A DNA stretch of 64,000 nucleotides, taken from Gammaproteobacteria bacterium (lineage in GTDB: Bacteria > Pseudomonadota > Gammaproteobacteria > HK1). Shown in pieces: positions 27,155-36,784 of the stretch. The stretch spans positions 62,001-126,000 of the forward strand of contig JAJEAD010000071.1 in assembly GCA_022824305.1 (NCBI GenBank), written 5' to 3'. Position numbers and translations under genes: made by a program. Positions within the stretch are counted from its first letter, which is position 1. Each line of letters starts with the position of its first letter. The notes below the pieces were generated by a model. That model ran no database searches. It had not been told where the DNA came from and saw nothing but the letters and a program-made list of their open reading frames with translations.

Positions 27155-28549
27155 TCATCCACCGTCAGGCGCGGGCTCGCCCTCGCCGGCCGGCTGCGCG
27201 TCGCTCTCGGCGTCGGCGTCGGCGTCGGCGTCGCGGGCCGGAGTACGGGTCACCTCCGGAGGACTTCCACCGACGCTGAAGCGGGCCACTCCCCGCGTCA
27301 CGAATGAATCGAATTCGATGGGCGTGCCGTTGTAGCGCACCTCCACGCCGTCGGAGTTGCCGAGCACCACCCGGATCGGACCCCGACCGCTCAGGCTCAA
27401 CTGCTCTCCGGGTTGCGCCAGTCCATAGAACAGGCGCTCGTCGTCGCGGTCGTAGACCTCCAGCCAGCATTCGACGGTGAAGCTCATTTGCAGGCGGTCC
27501 GCGGAAGCGTCCGAGACGAACGAAACGTCTTGCTCGGCAGCGGGCGCAGACGGTGTGGGCTCCACGGAGACATCGGCGCTTTCGGAGACTGCGCTCGGGG
27601 CGGGCGATTCGGAGGGTGTCTCCGCCAGGGGCGCCTCCGCGTTCGCCTCCGGGGCGGAAGTCTCTCCGCCTGGGACCTCCGGCTCCGATGCCGCCGCGTC
27701 CGCGGGCAGGTCCTCGGCAGGCTCCGCTTCGCCTTCCGCCGGCAGGGCGAACGCGGCGACTTCGCCCGTGGATCCGAGCGCTTCCGCGCTGTCATTCTCG
27801 CCTGCCGCGATTCCGGATTCTGCTGCGAGCGCGAGCGTTTCCGCCACCGGCGCCTCCGTCTCCCCGGGCGATGCCGATTCCGTTCCGCTCGCGACGGAAG
27901 CGACGGCCTGCGTATCGGGCTCCAATGCCCCTGCGGCGGGTGCGCGGGTCTCGGGCGATGCTTCCGCCTCGACGGGCGTGACGGTCTCTTCCTGGAGCTC
28001 CGCGGCCTGCTCCGAGGCGGGAGGCGCCGCGCTCTGCGCCTCCGGCGCTTCCTGGGGCACGATTGCGGACTCTTCTTCCGGGAGGGACGAATCTCCCGCA
28101 AATGGGGTATCGAAGCGCACCGGCGCGAAGTCCTGACTTCTCCACCACAAGACCACCAGCACGATCAACGCCGCCACCACGATGTACGTGACCAGGCGGA
28201 TGGGAAAGTCGCCGCCGTGCACCCGGGACTTCTCCGAGATGTCGGCCACCAGAGAAGGGGGGGCCAGGTCGCGCTGCTCGAAGGCCCGGACAATCGGTTC
28301 GGGGTCGAGGTCGAGCAGGCGGGCGTAGCCCCGCAGGTAGCCGCGCACGAAGGTGGGCGCAGGGAGCTGGTCGTAGTCGTCGGCCTCGAGAGCGAGGATG
28401 ACCCGGCTGTCGAGATGCATGTGGGTGGCGATCTCGTGCACCGAAGTGCCGGCCGCCTCGCGCGCGCTGCGGAGCTGCTCGCCCGGCCCGCGCAGAACCG
28501 GGATCGTGGCGACCTCGTCCAGGTCGTGAGATTGTGGCGGGGTGGTCAT
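27155..28549 (-). CDS. rodZ: Cytoskeleton protein RodZ
   Basis: RodZ links MreB to the cell-wall elongation machinery. The 464-residue protein has an N-terminal helix-turn-helix (residues 23-90, LRSAREAAGTSVHEIATHMH), a transmembrane helix at about 120-136, and a long low-complexity periplasmic linker rich in Ala, Glu and Pro (about 140-350). A DUF4115 beta domain (CWLEVYDRDDERLFYGLA) follows. The extreme C-terminus is an Ala-Asp repeat encoded by a hexanucleotide tandem repeat. The gene overlaps rlmN by four bases (ATGA), a sign of translational coupling. The E. coli protein is about 337 residues, so the linker is expanded here. Confidence 0.93.
   Translation of the reverse strand: MTTPPQSHDLDEVATIPVLRGPGEQLRSAREAAGTSVHEIATHMHLDSRVILALEADDYDQLPAPTFVRGYLRGYARLLDLDPEPIVRAFEQRDLAPPSLVADISEKSRVHGGDFPIRLVTYIVVAALIVLVVLWWRSQDFAPVRFDTPFAGDSSLPEEESAIVPQEAPEAQSAAPPASEQAAELQEETVTPVEAEASPETRAPAAGALEPDTQAVASVASGTESASPGETEAPVAETLALAAESGIAAGENDSAEALGSTGEVAAFALPAEGEAEPAEDLPADAAASEPEVPGGETSAPEANAEAPLAETPSESPAPSAVSESADVSVEPTPSAPAAEQDVSFVSDASADRLQMSFTVECWLEVYDRDDERLFYGLAQPGEQLSLSGRGPIRVVLGNSDGVEVRYNGTPIEFDSFVTRGVARFSVGGSPPEVTRTPARDADADADAESDAQPAGEGEPAPDGG
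27209..27232. repeat. Hexanucleotide tandem repeat within rodZ
   Basis: Four uninterrupted copies of GGCGTC on the plus strand encode an Ala-Asp run near the RodZ C-terminus. Slippage by one unit keeps the frame, so copy number could vary without disabling the gene. Confidence 0.8.
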
Positions 28550-29703
28550 GGTCCCGGGACGTGGCCAGGGGGAGTCGACCCATCCGCGGCTCGCAGCTTG
28601 CGCATGCGCCGGCTGCGGGGAAGCACGCGGCCGGCCAGCTGCCCGCAGGCGGCATCGATGTCCGCGCCCCGCGTCCGGCGGGTGATGGTCATCAGACCTT
28701 CCGCGAGAAGGATGTTGCGAAACGCCTCCACCGATTCGACCCGGGAGCGCCGATAGCCCGACCCGTCGAAGGAATTGAAGGGAATCAGGTTCACCTTTGC
28801 GGGAATGCCTCGCAGCCGTCGCGCCAGAAGCCGGGCGTGAACGGGAGAATCGTTGATGCGATCGAGCATCGCGTACTCGAAGGTGATCCTCTCCCGGGGG
28901 AGGCCGCGCAGGTACTCGCGGCAGGCCTCGAGCAACTCTCCGATGGGGTAGGTTCGGTTCAGGGGCACGAGCTCGTCGCGCAGATCGTCATCGGGGGCAT
29001 GCAGGGAGACGGCCAGGCTCACCGGACAGCGCTCCTTGAGCTTGCGGATTCCGGGCACGACCCCCGCGGTGCTCAGCGTGACGCGCTTGGCGGCGAGACC
29101 GAAGGCGCAGTCGTCCAGCATGATCTCCAGCGCGTTTACGACATTCTCGAAGTTGAGCAGGGGTTCACCCATTCCCATGAATACGACGTTCGAAATCGCC
29201 GGCGTGGAAGGTGGCGCGTCGAGGAGCCGCGCGCGCGCGGCATGGAGCTGGCCGACGATTTCGGCGGTGTCGAGATTCCGGTTGAAGCCCTGTCGGGCCG
29301 TGGCGCAGAACGAGCAGTTCAGCGCGCAGCCGACCTGCGAGGAGACGCAGAGGGTGCCGCGGGGCGGGTCCGGGATGTACACCGACTCCACGGAATTGCT
29401 CTCGTCGAGATGAAACAGCCACTTGCGGGTTCCGTCGCGGGAAATCGCCTCGTGCCCGATTCGCAACGTACGAGCTTCGAAGTTCCGGGAGAGGCGGCTG
29501 CGAAGGTCCTTGCGAAGGTCGGTCATGCTCTCGAAGTCGAGCACGTCCCGGTGGTAGATCCATTTCATGATCTGGCCCGCACGGTAGCGGGCGATACCCA
29601 TCTCCTCGAGCGCCTGCTCCCATCCGCGGCGGCTCGTGCCGAGCTGCTGCGGCCGGCGGGAGACGCGCGAGGGGCGCGTTTCGGGGTGTGATGCGACCTT
29701 CAT
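28546..29703 (-). CDS. rlmN: Dual-specificity 23S rRNA/tRNA adenine C2 methyltransferase RlmN
   Basis: RlmN is a radical-SAM enzyme that methylates A2503 of 23S rRNA and A37 of some tRNAs. The 385-residue protein carries the cluster motif CALNCSFC (Cys-x3-Cys-x2-Cys), the N-terminal helix-hairpin QIMKWIYHRDVLDFESMTDL, and GMGEPLLN, all diagnostic. It lies between ndk (11 bp upstream) and rodZ (ATGA overlap), the conserved order. The pilF TPR gene often found between rlmN and rodZ is missing. The ATG at 29703 gives a somewhat longer N-terminus than usual. Confidence 0.96.
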   Translation of the reverse strand: MKVASHPETRPSRVSRRPQQLGTSRRGWEQALEEMGIARYRAGQIMKWIYHRDVLDFESMTDLRKDLRSRLSRNFEARTLRIGHEAISRDGTRKWLFHLDESNSVESVYIPDPPRGTLCVSSQVGCALNCSFCATARQGFNRNLDTAEIVGQLHAARARLLDAPPSTPAISNVVFMGMGEPLLNFENVVNALEIMLDDCAFGLAAKRVTLSTAGVVPGIRKLKERCPVSLAVSLHAPDDDLRDELVPLNRTYPIGELLEACREYLRGLPRERITFEYAMLDRINDSPVHARLLARRLRGIPAKVNLIPFNSFDGSGYRRSRVESVEAFRNILLAEGLMTITRRTRGADIDAACGQLAGRVLPRSRRMRKLRAADGSTPPGHVPGP

Positions 29704-29714
29704 CTGCTCCGGCT

Positions 29715-30146
29715 TCAGCGCGTGCGGGGGCAGATCTCCCCGGCGCCGAAGAAGAAGGCGATTTCCGCGGCCGCGGTCTCCGGCGCGTCGGACCCGTGCA
29801 CCGCATTCTCGGTCACTGCGGTAGCGAAATCGGCGCGCAGGGTGCCGGGCGCGGCCTCCGCCGGATTGGTGGCGCCCATGACTTCCCGATTGCGCTCGAT
29901 CGCGTTCTCGCCTTCGAGAACCTGGACCATGACCGGCCCGGAAATCATGAAATCGACCAGCTCCCCGAAGAAGGGACGCTCGCTATGCACGGAGTAGAAG
30001 GCCTCGGCCCGGTCACGCGTGAGGTGCAGCATCCTGGCCGCGACGATGCGCAGGCCGGCCTCCTCGAAGCGGGAGTAGATTGCGCCGATGTGATCTCCCG
30101 CCACCGCGTCGGGCTTGATGATGGAGAGGGTCTGCTCTGTCGCCAT
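29715..30146 (-). CDS. ndk: Nucleoside diphosphate kinase
   Basis: Ndk transfers the gamma phosphate from ATP to nucleoside diphosphates through a phosphohistidine. The 143-residue protein is full length, begins [15 protein letters not shown], and carries the active-site His117 in ENAVHGSD. It sits between iscA and rlmN, as in gammaproteobacteria where ndk follows the isc cluster. Confidence 0.98.
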   Translation of the reverse strand: MATEQTLSIIKPDAVAGDHIGAIYSRFEEAGLRIVAARMLHLTRDRAEAFYSVHSERPFFGELVDFMISGPVMVQVLEGENAIERNREVMGATNPAEAAPGTLRADFATAVTENAVHGSDAPETAAAEIAFFFGAGEICPRTR

Positions 30147-30236
30147 GAGTCTATTGTCTCCGGCCCGCAGGAGCCGGCCCGGCAGGCGCTTCCGGGGAAG
30201 TGATGCCGCGGTCGGCGGGCAGAGAAGGGGAGGAAT

Positions 30237-30557
30237 TCAGATGCCGAAGCTCTCGCCGCAGCCGCAAAGGCTCCTGACGTTGGGGTTCTCGTAGCGAAAT
30301 CCCTCGTTCAGGCCTTCCTGGGCGAAGTCGATCGTCATGCCGTCGAGGTAGGAGAGGCTGGCCGAATCCACGAGTACCTTTACTCCCCGGTCTTCGAAGA
30401 CCGCATCGTCGCTTCGCACCGCGTCGGCGAGCTCCACGACGTAGGCGAATCCCGAGCAACCGGTCTTCTTCACGCCGACACGCATTCCGACACCGCCCTC
30501 CTTCGAAAGGAAGTGCCTGATCCGGTCCGCGGCCGATTCGCTGAGATTTATCGCCAT
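30237..30557 (-). CDS. iscA: Iron-sulfur cluster assembly A-type protein IscA
   Basis: The 106-residue A-type scaffold/carrier has the three conserved cysteines in KKTGCSGFAYVVE and SLCGCGESF. The GFRYENPNV segment and overall sequence are closer to IscA than to ErpA. The start MAINLSESAADRI at 30557 matches IscA; the frame extends to 30587 without conservation. It follows iscR by a 192-bp gap where iscS and iscU would normally lie, and precedes ndk by 90 bp where hscBA, fdx and iscX would be expected. Confidence 0.93.
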   Translation of the reverse strand: MAINLSESAADRIRHFLSKEGGVGMRVGVKKTGCSGFAYVVELADAVRSDDAVFEDRGVKVLVDSASLSYLDGMTIDFAQEGLNEGFRYENPNVRSLCGCGESFGI

Positions 30558-30749
30558 GTCGCTTGACCCTGAATTATGCACCACCACGCCCGATCACGGT
30601 GAACTGAATCCGGCATGGCAATGCGCGTCGGAGGAAATGCAATACTACCGCCGTGCCCGGTGGCGGACGCGGCGTCGGGCACCGCGCCTCCGCACGCCGA
30701 GAGCGCCGGAACCCGTTGAGCAGGGCATGCTCGGCCTCGGCTCCGGCAC

Positions 30750-31211
30750 CTATACCGAAACCGTGACTTCGACCCTCACGCCGTCCTGGCGTCGGGCCAC
30801 CTCGCGCACCCGCCGCCGCTCCACGAGCTTGGCGAGATCGATGTCGCTCAGGAATCGATGGATCTGCTGGCTCAAATCCTGCCAGAGATCGTGCGTGAGG
30901 CAGCGCTCTTCACCCTGGCAGTTCTCGAGCCCGCCGCAACGGGTCGCGTCGACCGGTTCGTCCACCGCGCAGATGACATCCGCCACCGCGATGTCCGTCG
31001 CGTCTCGACCCAGTCGGTAGCCGCCGCCCGGGCCCCGGCAGCTGGTCACCAGGCCTTCGCGCCGCAGGCGCGCGAAGAGCTGCTCGAGGTAGGAGAGAGA
31101 GATCCCCTGCCGCTCGGCGATGTCGGCGAGCGCAATCGGGTCACCGTGCTGATGAAGCGCCAGATCGAGCATCGCGGTCACCGCGTATCGCCCCTTGGTG
31201 GTCAGTCGCAT
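30750..31211 (-). CDS. iscR: Fe-S cluster-responsive transcriptional regulator IscR
   Basis: The 153-residue Rrf2-family repressor has a winged helix ([19 protein letters not shown]) and the cluster ligands Cys92, Cys98, Cys104 and His107 in [17 protein letters not shown]. The spacing and numbering equal E. coli IscR. It senses Fe-S demand through a [2Fe-2S] cluster and normally represses the isc operon. The ATG at 31211 is the family start. A promoter with TTGACT lies just upstream and may be autoregulated. Confidence 0.95.
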   Translation of the reverse strand: MRLTTKGRYAVTAMLDLALHQHGDPIALADIAERQGISLSYLEQLFARLRREGLVTSCRGPGGGYRLGRDATDIAVADVICAVDEPVDATRCGGLENCQGEERCLTHDLWQDLSQQIHRFLSDIDLAKLVERRRVREVARRQDGVRVEVTVSV

Positions 31212-31247
31212 CGCCGCAGACCGGATTGCGAGAGGTGTAGCCGACAA

Positions 31248-31275
31248 AGGGTACGAATCACGGTGGTGCAGTCAA
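31248..31275 (-). promoter_or_regulatory. iscR: Candidate iscR promoter
   Basis: On the minus strand, TTGACT (31270-31275) is followed after 16 bp by TACCCT (31248-31253), 37 bp from the iscR ATG. A second TTGACT lies at 31281-31286, giving a direct repeat with 11-bp periodicity that may be part of an IscR-binding site. The -10 is weak, as expected for an activated or repressed promoter. Confidence 0.4.
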
Positions 31276-31323
31276 GCTGGAGTCAAGGCCCGGGCGCGGG
31301 CGCGTCCTGCCGGCGGAGCTTCG

Positions 31324-34107
31324 TCAACCTCCGGGGCGAAGGGCATCGAGCTGGCCGCGCAGCCGCCCCAGCGCGTCCGAGAGCTCGCGGGCCCGCACGC
31401 GTTCTCTGGCCACCACCTCCGACGGCGCCCTTGCGACGAACTGCGCGTTCCCGAGCTTGCCTTCGCTGCGTTTCAGTTCGCGGGCCTGGCGGTCGATCTC
31501 CCGGCCGAGTCGCATCCGCTCCGCCTCGATGTCGATGAGGCCCTCGAGCGGGATCAGCAGCTTCATGCCTCCCAGAAGGGCGGTCGCCGCCTGCGGCGCC
31601 GACTCGTCGCCGGGAAGCCGGTCGATGCCGGCGAGGCCGCCTCCCGATACGAGGTAACGCCGATGGACGTCGAGGAACGAGCGCTCGCGCGGACCCGCGT
31701 TCTGTACCAGCACCGGGATCCGAAGGCCGGGCCGGATGTTCATCTCCCCGCGGATGCGGCGCACCGCGCGGATGAAGTCCTGGACCCAGCACATTTCCCG
31801 GAGCGCTTCTTCGTCGATCAGGGCGGGCTCCGGGTGCGGATAGGGCTGGCGCATGATGGTCTCGCGTTGGAGCCCCGCGGCCGGGGCAACGCGCTGCCAC
31901 AGCTCTTCCGTGATGAAGGGGATGAGGGGATGGGCGAGGCGGAGCAGCGACTCGAGGACCCGCACCAGGGTGATCCGGGTGCCGCGTCGCGCCGCGTCGC
32001 TCGCGCCCGGATTCGTCAGCGTGGTCTTGGAGAGCTCCAGGTACCAGTCGCAGTACTCGTTCCAGGTGAACTCGTATATGGCCTGCGCGGCGAGGTCGAA
32101 GCGATAGGCATCCACCGCATCGCGCACGCTCGACACGCTCGCCTGCAGGCGGGACACGATCCACCGGTCGGCGAGGGAGAGTTCGCAGGGTGTGCCCGGG
32201 TTGCCGGTGCTCCCCGTCTCGACGTTCTGCAGCACGAAGCGCGCCGCGTTCCAGAGCTTGTTGCAGAAGTCGCGGTATCCCTGGATGCGGCCGAGATCGA
32301 AACGGATGTCCCGGCCCTGGGTAGCGAGCGAGCAGAACGTGAAACGCAGCGCGTCGGTGCCGTAGGCGGGGATTCCGTCGGGAAACTGCCGGCGGGTGGC
32401 CGATATGATGCGCGGCGCGAGCTGAGGTTGCATGAGGCCGGTGGTGCGCTTGGCAATGAGCTCGTCGAGTCCGACCCCGTCGCAGAGGTCGAGGGGATCG
32501 AGGATGTTGCCCTTCGACTTCGACATCTTGTTGCCGTCCGCGTCGCGAACGAGGCCGTGGATGTAGATCTCCCGAAAGGGCGCGTCCTGCATGAACTTGA
32601 GCCCGAACATGATCATCCGGGCGACCCAGAAGAAGATGATGTCGAAGCCGGTAACCAGCACCGTGGTCGGGTAGAAGGTGCGCAGCCTCGCGTTGTCCTT
32701 TGGCCAGCCGAGCGTGGAGAAGGGCCAGAGGGCAGCGGAGTACCAGGTATCGAGCACGTCCGGATCCTGGCGCAGCGGGGCATCATCGGGCATGCCGTAC
32801 CTTTGCCGCACCTCTTCCTCGCTTCGCCCGACGTACACGTTCCCGTTCGGGTCGTACCACGCGGGAATCCGGTGTCCCCACCAGATCTGGCGGCTGATGC
32901 ACCAGTCCTGGATGTTCCGCATCCACTCGAAGTAGGTCTTCGCCCAATGCCCGGGCACGAATCGGATTGCGTCGCTTTCGACGGCTTCTATGGCGGGCTC
33001 GGCGAGGGGCCCGGCCCTGACGAACCACTGATCCGTCAGATAGGGCTCGATCACGGACTGGGACCGGTCGCCCCGAGGCACGACGTGACGGTGGGCTTCG
33101 ACTTTCTCGACCAGCTCCCGGGCTTCGAGGTCGGCGACGATGCGCTCACGTGCCGTGAAGCGTTCGAGCCCACGATAGCGCGACGGAGCGTTGTCGTTGA
33201 TGCATGCGTCCGGAGTGAAGATGTTGATCCGCTCGAGCGCGTGGCGCTCACCCGTTCGGTAGTCGTTGAAGTCGTGCGCCGGGGTGATCTTGACGCAACC
33301 GCTGCCGAAAGCGGGATCCACCATTTCATCGGCGATGATCGGAATCCGGCGGTGGACCAGTGGCAGGTCGATTTCCCTGCCTACGAAGGCGCGGTAGCGC
33401 TCGTCATCGGGATGCACCGCGACCGCGGTGTCGCCCAGCATCGTTTCGGGGCGGGTCGTGGCGACGCTAAGGTTCGCGCTCCCGTCGGAGAGGGGGTAGC
33501 GGATGTGCCAGAGGAAAGCGTCCTCCTCTTCCGCCACCACCTCGAGATCGGAGATCGCGGTGCGCAACACCGGATCCCAGTTGACCAGTCGGCTGCCCCG
33601 GTAGATCAGGCCCTCGTCGTAGAGACGGACAAAGGTCTCGACCACCGCCTCGGACAGCCCCTCGTCCATGGTGAAGCGCTCGTTGGGCCAGTCCACGGAA
33701 GCGCCCATTCGCCGCAGCTGCCGGCTGATGGCGCCGCCGGACACCGCCTTCCACTTCCACACCCGATCGATGAACCCCTCTCGCCCGATGTCCTGGCGCG
33801 TCAGCCCCTCCGCGTTGAGCTGGCGTTCCACCACCATCTGGGTGGCGATCCCCGCGTGGTCGCTGCCCGGCTGCCAGAGGGTGTTGCGTTCGCACATCCG
33901 GTGGTAGCGCGTCAGGGCGTCCATGATGGTGTCCTGGAATGCGTGTCCCATGTGCAGGGTGCCCGTGACGTTGGGCGGCGGAATCATGATGCAGTAGGGC
34001 TCGCCGCTTCCGGCGGGGGCGAAGTAGCCCCGCTCCTCCCAGGTGCGGTACCACCGCTGCTCGATGCGAGCGGGGTCGTAGGTCTTGTTCATGACGTCGT
34101 CAGCCAA
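31324..34107 (-). CDS. valS: Valyl-tRNA synthetase
   Basis: The 927-residue class I synthetase has the HIGH-type motif [15 protein letters not shown] near residue 45, KMSKSKGN near residue 522, an editing domain between them, and a C-terminal coiled-coil arm ([18 protein letters not shown]). The start is probably a TTG at 34107, because a GAGG site lies 8 nt upstream. The ATG at 34092 ([14 protein letters not shown]) lacks one. The gene follows holC and a hypothetical gene; holC-valS is a conserved arrangement. Confidence 0.97.
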   Translation of the reverse strand: MADDVMNKTYDPARIEQRWYRTWEERGYFAPAGSGEPYCIMIPPPNVTGTLHMGHAFQDTIMDALTRYHRMCERNTLWQPGSDHAGIATQMVVERQLNAEGLTRQDIGREGFIDRVWKWKAVSGGAISRQLRRMGASVDWPNERFTMDEGLSEAVVETFVRLYDEGLIYRGSRLVNWDPVLRTAISDLEVVAEEEDAFLWHIRYPLSDGSANLSVATTRPETMLGDTAVAVHPDDERYRAFVGREIDLPLVHRRIPIIADEMVDPAFGSGCVKITPAHDFNDYRTGERHALERINIFTPDACINDNAPSRYRGLERFTARERIVADLEARELVEKVEAHRHVVPRGDRSQSVIEPYLTDQWFVRAGPLAEPAIEAVESDAIRFVPGHWAKTYFEWMRNIQDWCISRQIWWGHRIPAWYDPNGNVYVGRSEEEVRQRYGMPDDAPLRQDPDVLDTWYSAALWPFSTLGWPKDNARLRTFYPTTVLVTGFDIIFFWVARMIMFGLKFMQDAPFREIYIHGLVRDADGNKMSKSKGNILDPLDLCDGVGLDELIAKRTTGLMQPQLAPRIISATRRQFPDGIPAYGTDALRFTFCSLATQGRDIRFDLGRIQGYRDFCNKLWNAARFVLQNVETGSTGNPGTPCELSLADRWIVSRLQASVSSVRDAVDAYRFDLAAQAIYEFTWNEYCDWYLELSKTTLTNPGASDAARRGTRITLVRVLESLLRLAHPLIPFITEELWQRVAPAAGLQRETIMRQPYPHPEPALIDEEALREMCWVQDFIRAVRRIRGEMNIRPGLRIPVLVQNAGPRERSFLDVHRRYLVSGGGLAGIDRLPGDESAPQAATALLGGMKLLIPLEGLIDIEAERMRLGREIDRQARELKRSEGKLGNAQFVARAPSEVVARERVRARELSDALGRLRGQLDALRPGG

Positions 34108-34152
34108 CGGGGAAACCTCGAGCGTGAGCGTGCGGGAACGACTGGAGCGGGG

Positions 34153-34605
34153 CTAATCGCGCCGCGGTGGCGTCTCGGACGCGGCAAGGGAGGAGACGAT
34201 CTCGGGCAGGACGATCTCGATGTGGTTTTGCACTTCCCGGCGGATCTCCTCGCCGACACGAGCGAGCGCCGCCTCGAGGCGCGCATTCATGATGATCTCG
34301 AGCTCGCTGGCAAGGCGCTGGGCAGTGGCCTGGTAGAGAGCGGAATCCCAGCTCTCCTCCTCCGCCCCCCCCACCGGCGCGAGGGGGTCTCCCAGGGCGC
34401 TTTCCGGGGGAACGGCGAACTCGTACGCGGAATCGAACTCCGGGCCGGTGCGCGGCGCGGTTCCCGGCGGCGCGTCCTTCGAGCCCGGGGTCGTGGCGCC
34501 GTGTGGCCCGAGCATGTCCTCGAGATTGTCCAGGGCTTCGTGCAGTGGAGCGTCAGCGCCGCCCTTCTCTTCGCTGCGATCGTCGTCGCCGGGGTTCTGG
34601 TTCAT
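34153..34605 (-). CDS. Hypothetical acidic protein between holC and valS
   Basis: I do not recognise this 150-residue protein. Residues 1-90 are acidic, Gly/Pro-rich and probably disordered (MNQNPGDDDRSEEKGG at the start). Residues 95-140 form an amphipathic helical region (ASELEIIMNARLEAALARV, then QNHIEIVLPEIVSSLA), suggestive of an oligomerising helix. The layout, a disordered acidic N-terminus plus a conserved-looking helical C-terminus, superficially recalls polar scaffold proteins, but no homology is claimed. It sits 45 bp upstream of valS on the same strand and is probably cotranscribed with it. Confidence 0.6.
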   Translation of the reverse strand: MNQNPGDDDRSEEKGGADAPLHEALDNLEDMLGPHGATTPGSKDAPPGTAPRTGPEFDSAYEFAVPPESALGDPLAPVGGAEEESWDSALYQATAQRLASELEIIMNARLEAALARVGEEIRREVQNHIEIVLPEIVSSLAASETPPRRD

Positions 34606-34631
34606 CAGAGCGTGAGCGCCGCGGGCCGCAA

Positions 34632-34678
34632 TGTTTCACCGACATCTTCGCGCGCTGGCGACGAAGATCGGTGAAACA
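34632..34678 (-). repeat. Long intergenic hairpin between holC and the hypothetical gene
   Basis: Arms at 34632-34650 and 34662-34678 pair over 17 bp, interrupted by a 2-nt bulge, with an 11-nt loop. The repeated unit is TGTTTCACCGA plus TCTTCG. There is no U-tract, so it may be an attenuator, a processing site or a mobile-element remnant. It lies 27 bp upstream of the hypothetical gene start, in a 248-bp gap without other visible genes. Confidence 0.6.
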
Positions 34679-34853
34679 CCGGGGCCGGGGAAGCGTGAAC
34701 ATGGAATGTGCGGGGATCGGGGGACTTCAGGATCAGCGCCGGGGCCTGGTGCCTGCGGACCGGGTCGGGGAGCGCCGGAACGCCCGGCATCGCCCTTCGT
34801 TCGTGAACCTCATCATGCATCGCAAGTGTTGCGCGCCGGGAACGGAGCACGGC

Positions 34854-35279
34854 TCAAAGGGAGTGGGAATCGAGTGCGCAGCCGGTTTCGCGGTAATGCC
34901 GGTAGCGCGTCCGGCCCGCAGCCCGGCTCTGTGGATCGGCGCCGACTATCTCGGCGATTCTCGCGCTGCCTTCGGCCCACAAGGGTACGTTCTCGTCGAG
35001 ATTAATCAACACGTCGAAGGGAGTGTCCGGGACCTCGCCGCATCCGATTCTCACCGGATCCCGGGGATCGGAATCCGGTCCGGCCCGACTGTGGGGAACG
35101 AAGCTGTCGTCGCGGAATGTCCACAGCATCTGATCCAGCGTCACCGCCTGCTCTCGAGAGGCGGCATTGATGAATACGCGGTTCCCGAGCCGGAACGCCT
35201 TGTCCGCGATCCGGCAGGCGGTGGCCAGCGCTGCGGCCGGCTCCGGCCGGGAAACGACGTAGAAGTCGACTTTGCTCAA
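34854..35279 (-). CDS. holC: DNA polymerase III subunit chi
   Basis: The 141-residue protein reads SKVDFYVVSRP, then ACRIADKAFRLGNRVFI, LDQMLWTFRDDSFVPHS and PFDVLINLDENVP, the succession of conserved blocks in HolC. Chi connects the clamp loader (via psi) to single-strand binding protein. The start is a TTG at 35279 overlapping the pepA stop (TTGA). The frame extends far upstream, but only as a shadow of pepA. pepA-holC-valS is the conserved gammaproteobacterial order. Confidence 0.93.
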   Translation of the reverse strand: MSKVDFYVVSRPEPAAALATACRIADKAFRLGNRVFINAASREQAVTLDQMLWTFRDDSFVPHSRAGPDSDPRDPVRIGCGEVPDTPFDVLINLDENVPLWAEGSARIAEIVGADPQSRAAGRTRYRHYRETGCALDSHSL

Positions 35280-36784
35280 GCTGCGGGTTTGGATCGCGAA
35301 TCCTCGCAACGGTCCAGCAGGTACTGCACCAGCAGGCGCACCGGTCTGCCCGTGGCTCCCTTCTGCTTTCCGCTGCGCCAGGCCGTACCTGCGACGTCGA
35401 GGTGGGCCCATCGGAATGCCCCGGCGAAGCGTGCGAGGAAGGCGGCCGCGGTGACCGCGCCCGCTTCGCGTCCCCCCACGTTCGCGACATCCGCGAAGTT
35501 GCTCTCGAGCGCTTCCGCGTACTCGGGCCAGAGCGGCATCGCCCACGCGCGGTCGCCTGCGAACTCGCCGGCGCCGAGCAGATCCTGAGCTAGCTCCGGG
35601 TCGTTGCTGAACAGGCCGCTCGCGTGGGCGCCGAGCGCTATGACGCAGGCCCCGGTGAGGGTCGCGATGTCGATGACCGCCTCCGGTTTGAATCGGCTCG
35701 CGAAGGTAAGGGCATCGCAGAGAATCAGGCGCCCCTCGGCGTCGGTGTTGAGAACCTCGATGGTCTGTCCGGACATGCTCGTGACGATGTCGCCCGGCTT
35801 GGTCGCGCTTCCTCCCGGGAGATTCTCGGTTGCCGGAGCCAGCGCGATCAGGTTCATCGGCAGTCCCAGGCTCGCTACCGCCTCCACCGCTCCGAAGGCC
35901 GAGGCGGCTCCGCACATGTCGAACTTCATCTCGTCCATCGCCCCGGCGGGCTTGATGGAGATTCCTCCCGAATCGAAGGTCACGCCCTTTCCCACGAGCA
36001 CGGTCGGAGCCTGGGAGCGAGGCGCTCCGCGATACTGCATCTCAATCAGGCAGGCGGGCTCCCGGCTGCCCCGGGCGACGGAGAGCAGGCTGCCCATGCC
36101 GAGACGCTCGAGCTCCGCCTCGTCACGCACTGTCGTCTCCACCGCATCGTGGCGGGCGGCCAGTTGCCTGGCCTCATCGGCAAGAAACGAAGGGGTGCAG
36201 ATGTTTCCCGGCAGGTTGCCGAGATCCTTGGCGAGGCGCACGCCCTGCGCGATCGCGGCGCCATCCTCGAGCGCGGCCGGGACCGCCTCGGGGTCTTCGT
36301 CCGCCGGAAACGAAAGCACCTTGAGGCGCGTGGCCGGCCGCTTGGCGTCACTCTTGCAGCGCTCGAAGCGGTACACGCTTTCGAGCGCGGTTTCCACGCT
36401 CTGCCGCGTCGCCCAGTACCGCGAGCGGTTCGCGACCGCGACCTCGTCGAGGTAGCAGCATGCCCTGCGCGCTCCGGCCGAGCCCAGCGCGTTCATGGCC
36501 GCCCGGGTCGCGCGCCGGTAGTCTGCTTCGGATACCGTCCTGGACTTTCCGCAACCGACCACCAGCACCCGCCTCGCGCGGCAGCCGGGAATGTCGTTCA
36601 GAACGACGGTTCTGCCGGCATCCCCGCGAAATCCGCTCGACCCGAGCCACTGCGACAGAACGCCGTTCGACGCCGCTTCGATGCTCTGCGCCGAAGGGCT
36701 CAGTCGGCGCGGTCCGTGGGCGGCGACCACGACGCAATCCCCTCGTTGGCGGTGTGCCGGCGCGTTGGTAATCTTGAATTCCAT
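35276..36784 (-). CDS. pepA: Cytosol (leucyl) aminopeptidase PepA
   Basis: PepA is a hexameric two-metal M17 aminopeptidase. The 502-residue protein starts MEFKITNAPAHRQRGDCVVV. It has the metal/active-site segments GVTFDSGGISIKPAGAMDEM and NTDAEGRLILCDAL. In E. coli PepA also acts as a DNA-binding accessory protein in Xer recombination; whether that applies here is unknown, though xerC is in this window. The start at 36784 matches the family. The gene is divergent from lptF across 255 bp that should hold promoters for both. Confidence 0.96.
   Translation of the reverse strand: MEFKITNAPAHRQRGDCVVVAAHGPRRLSPSAQSIEAASNGVLSQWLGSSGFRGDAGRTVVLNDIPGCRARRVLVVGCGKSRTVSEADYRRATRAAMNALGSAGARRACCYLDEVAVANRSRYWATRQSVETALESVYRFERCKSDAKRPATRLKVLSFPADEDPEAVPAALEDGAAIAQGVRLAKDLGNLPGNICTPSFLADEARQLAARHDAVETTVRDEAELERLGMGSLLSVARGSREPACLIEMQYRGAPRSQAPTVLVGKGVTFDSGGISIKPAGAMDEMKFDMCGAASAFGAVEAVASLGLPMNLIALAPATENLPGGSATKPGDIVTSMSGQTIEVLNTDAEGRLILCDALTFASRFKPEAVIDIATLTGACVIALGAHASGLFSNDPELAQDLLGAGEFAGDRAWAMPLWPEYAEALESNFADVANVGGREAGAVTAAAFLARFAGAFRWAHLDVAGTAWRSGKQKGATGRPVRLLVQYLLDRCEDSRSKPAA

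Noticed and set aside
31195-34674. Open frame of about 1159 codons opposite valS
   Set aside because: It is antisense to valS, with high Val/Asp/Gly content and no known domains.
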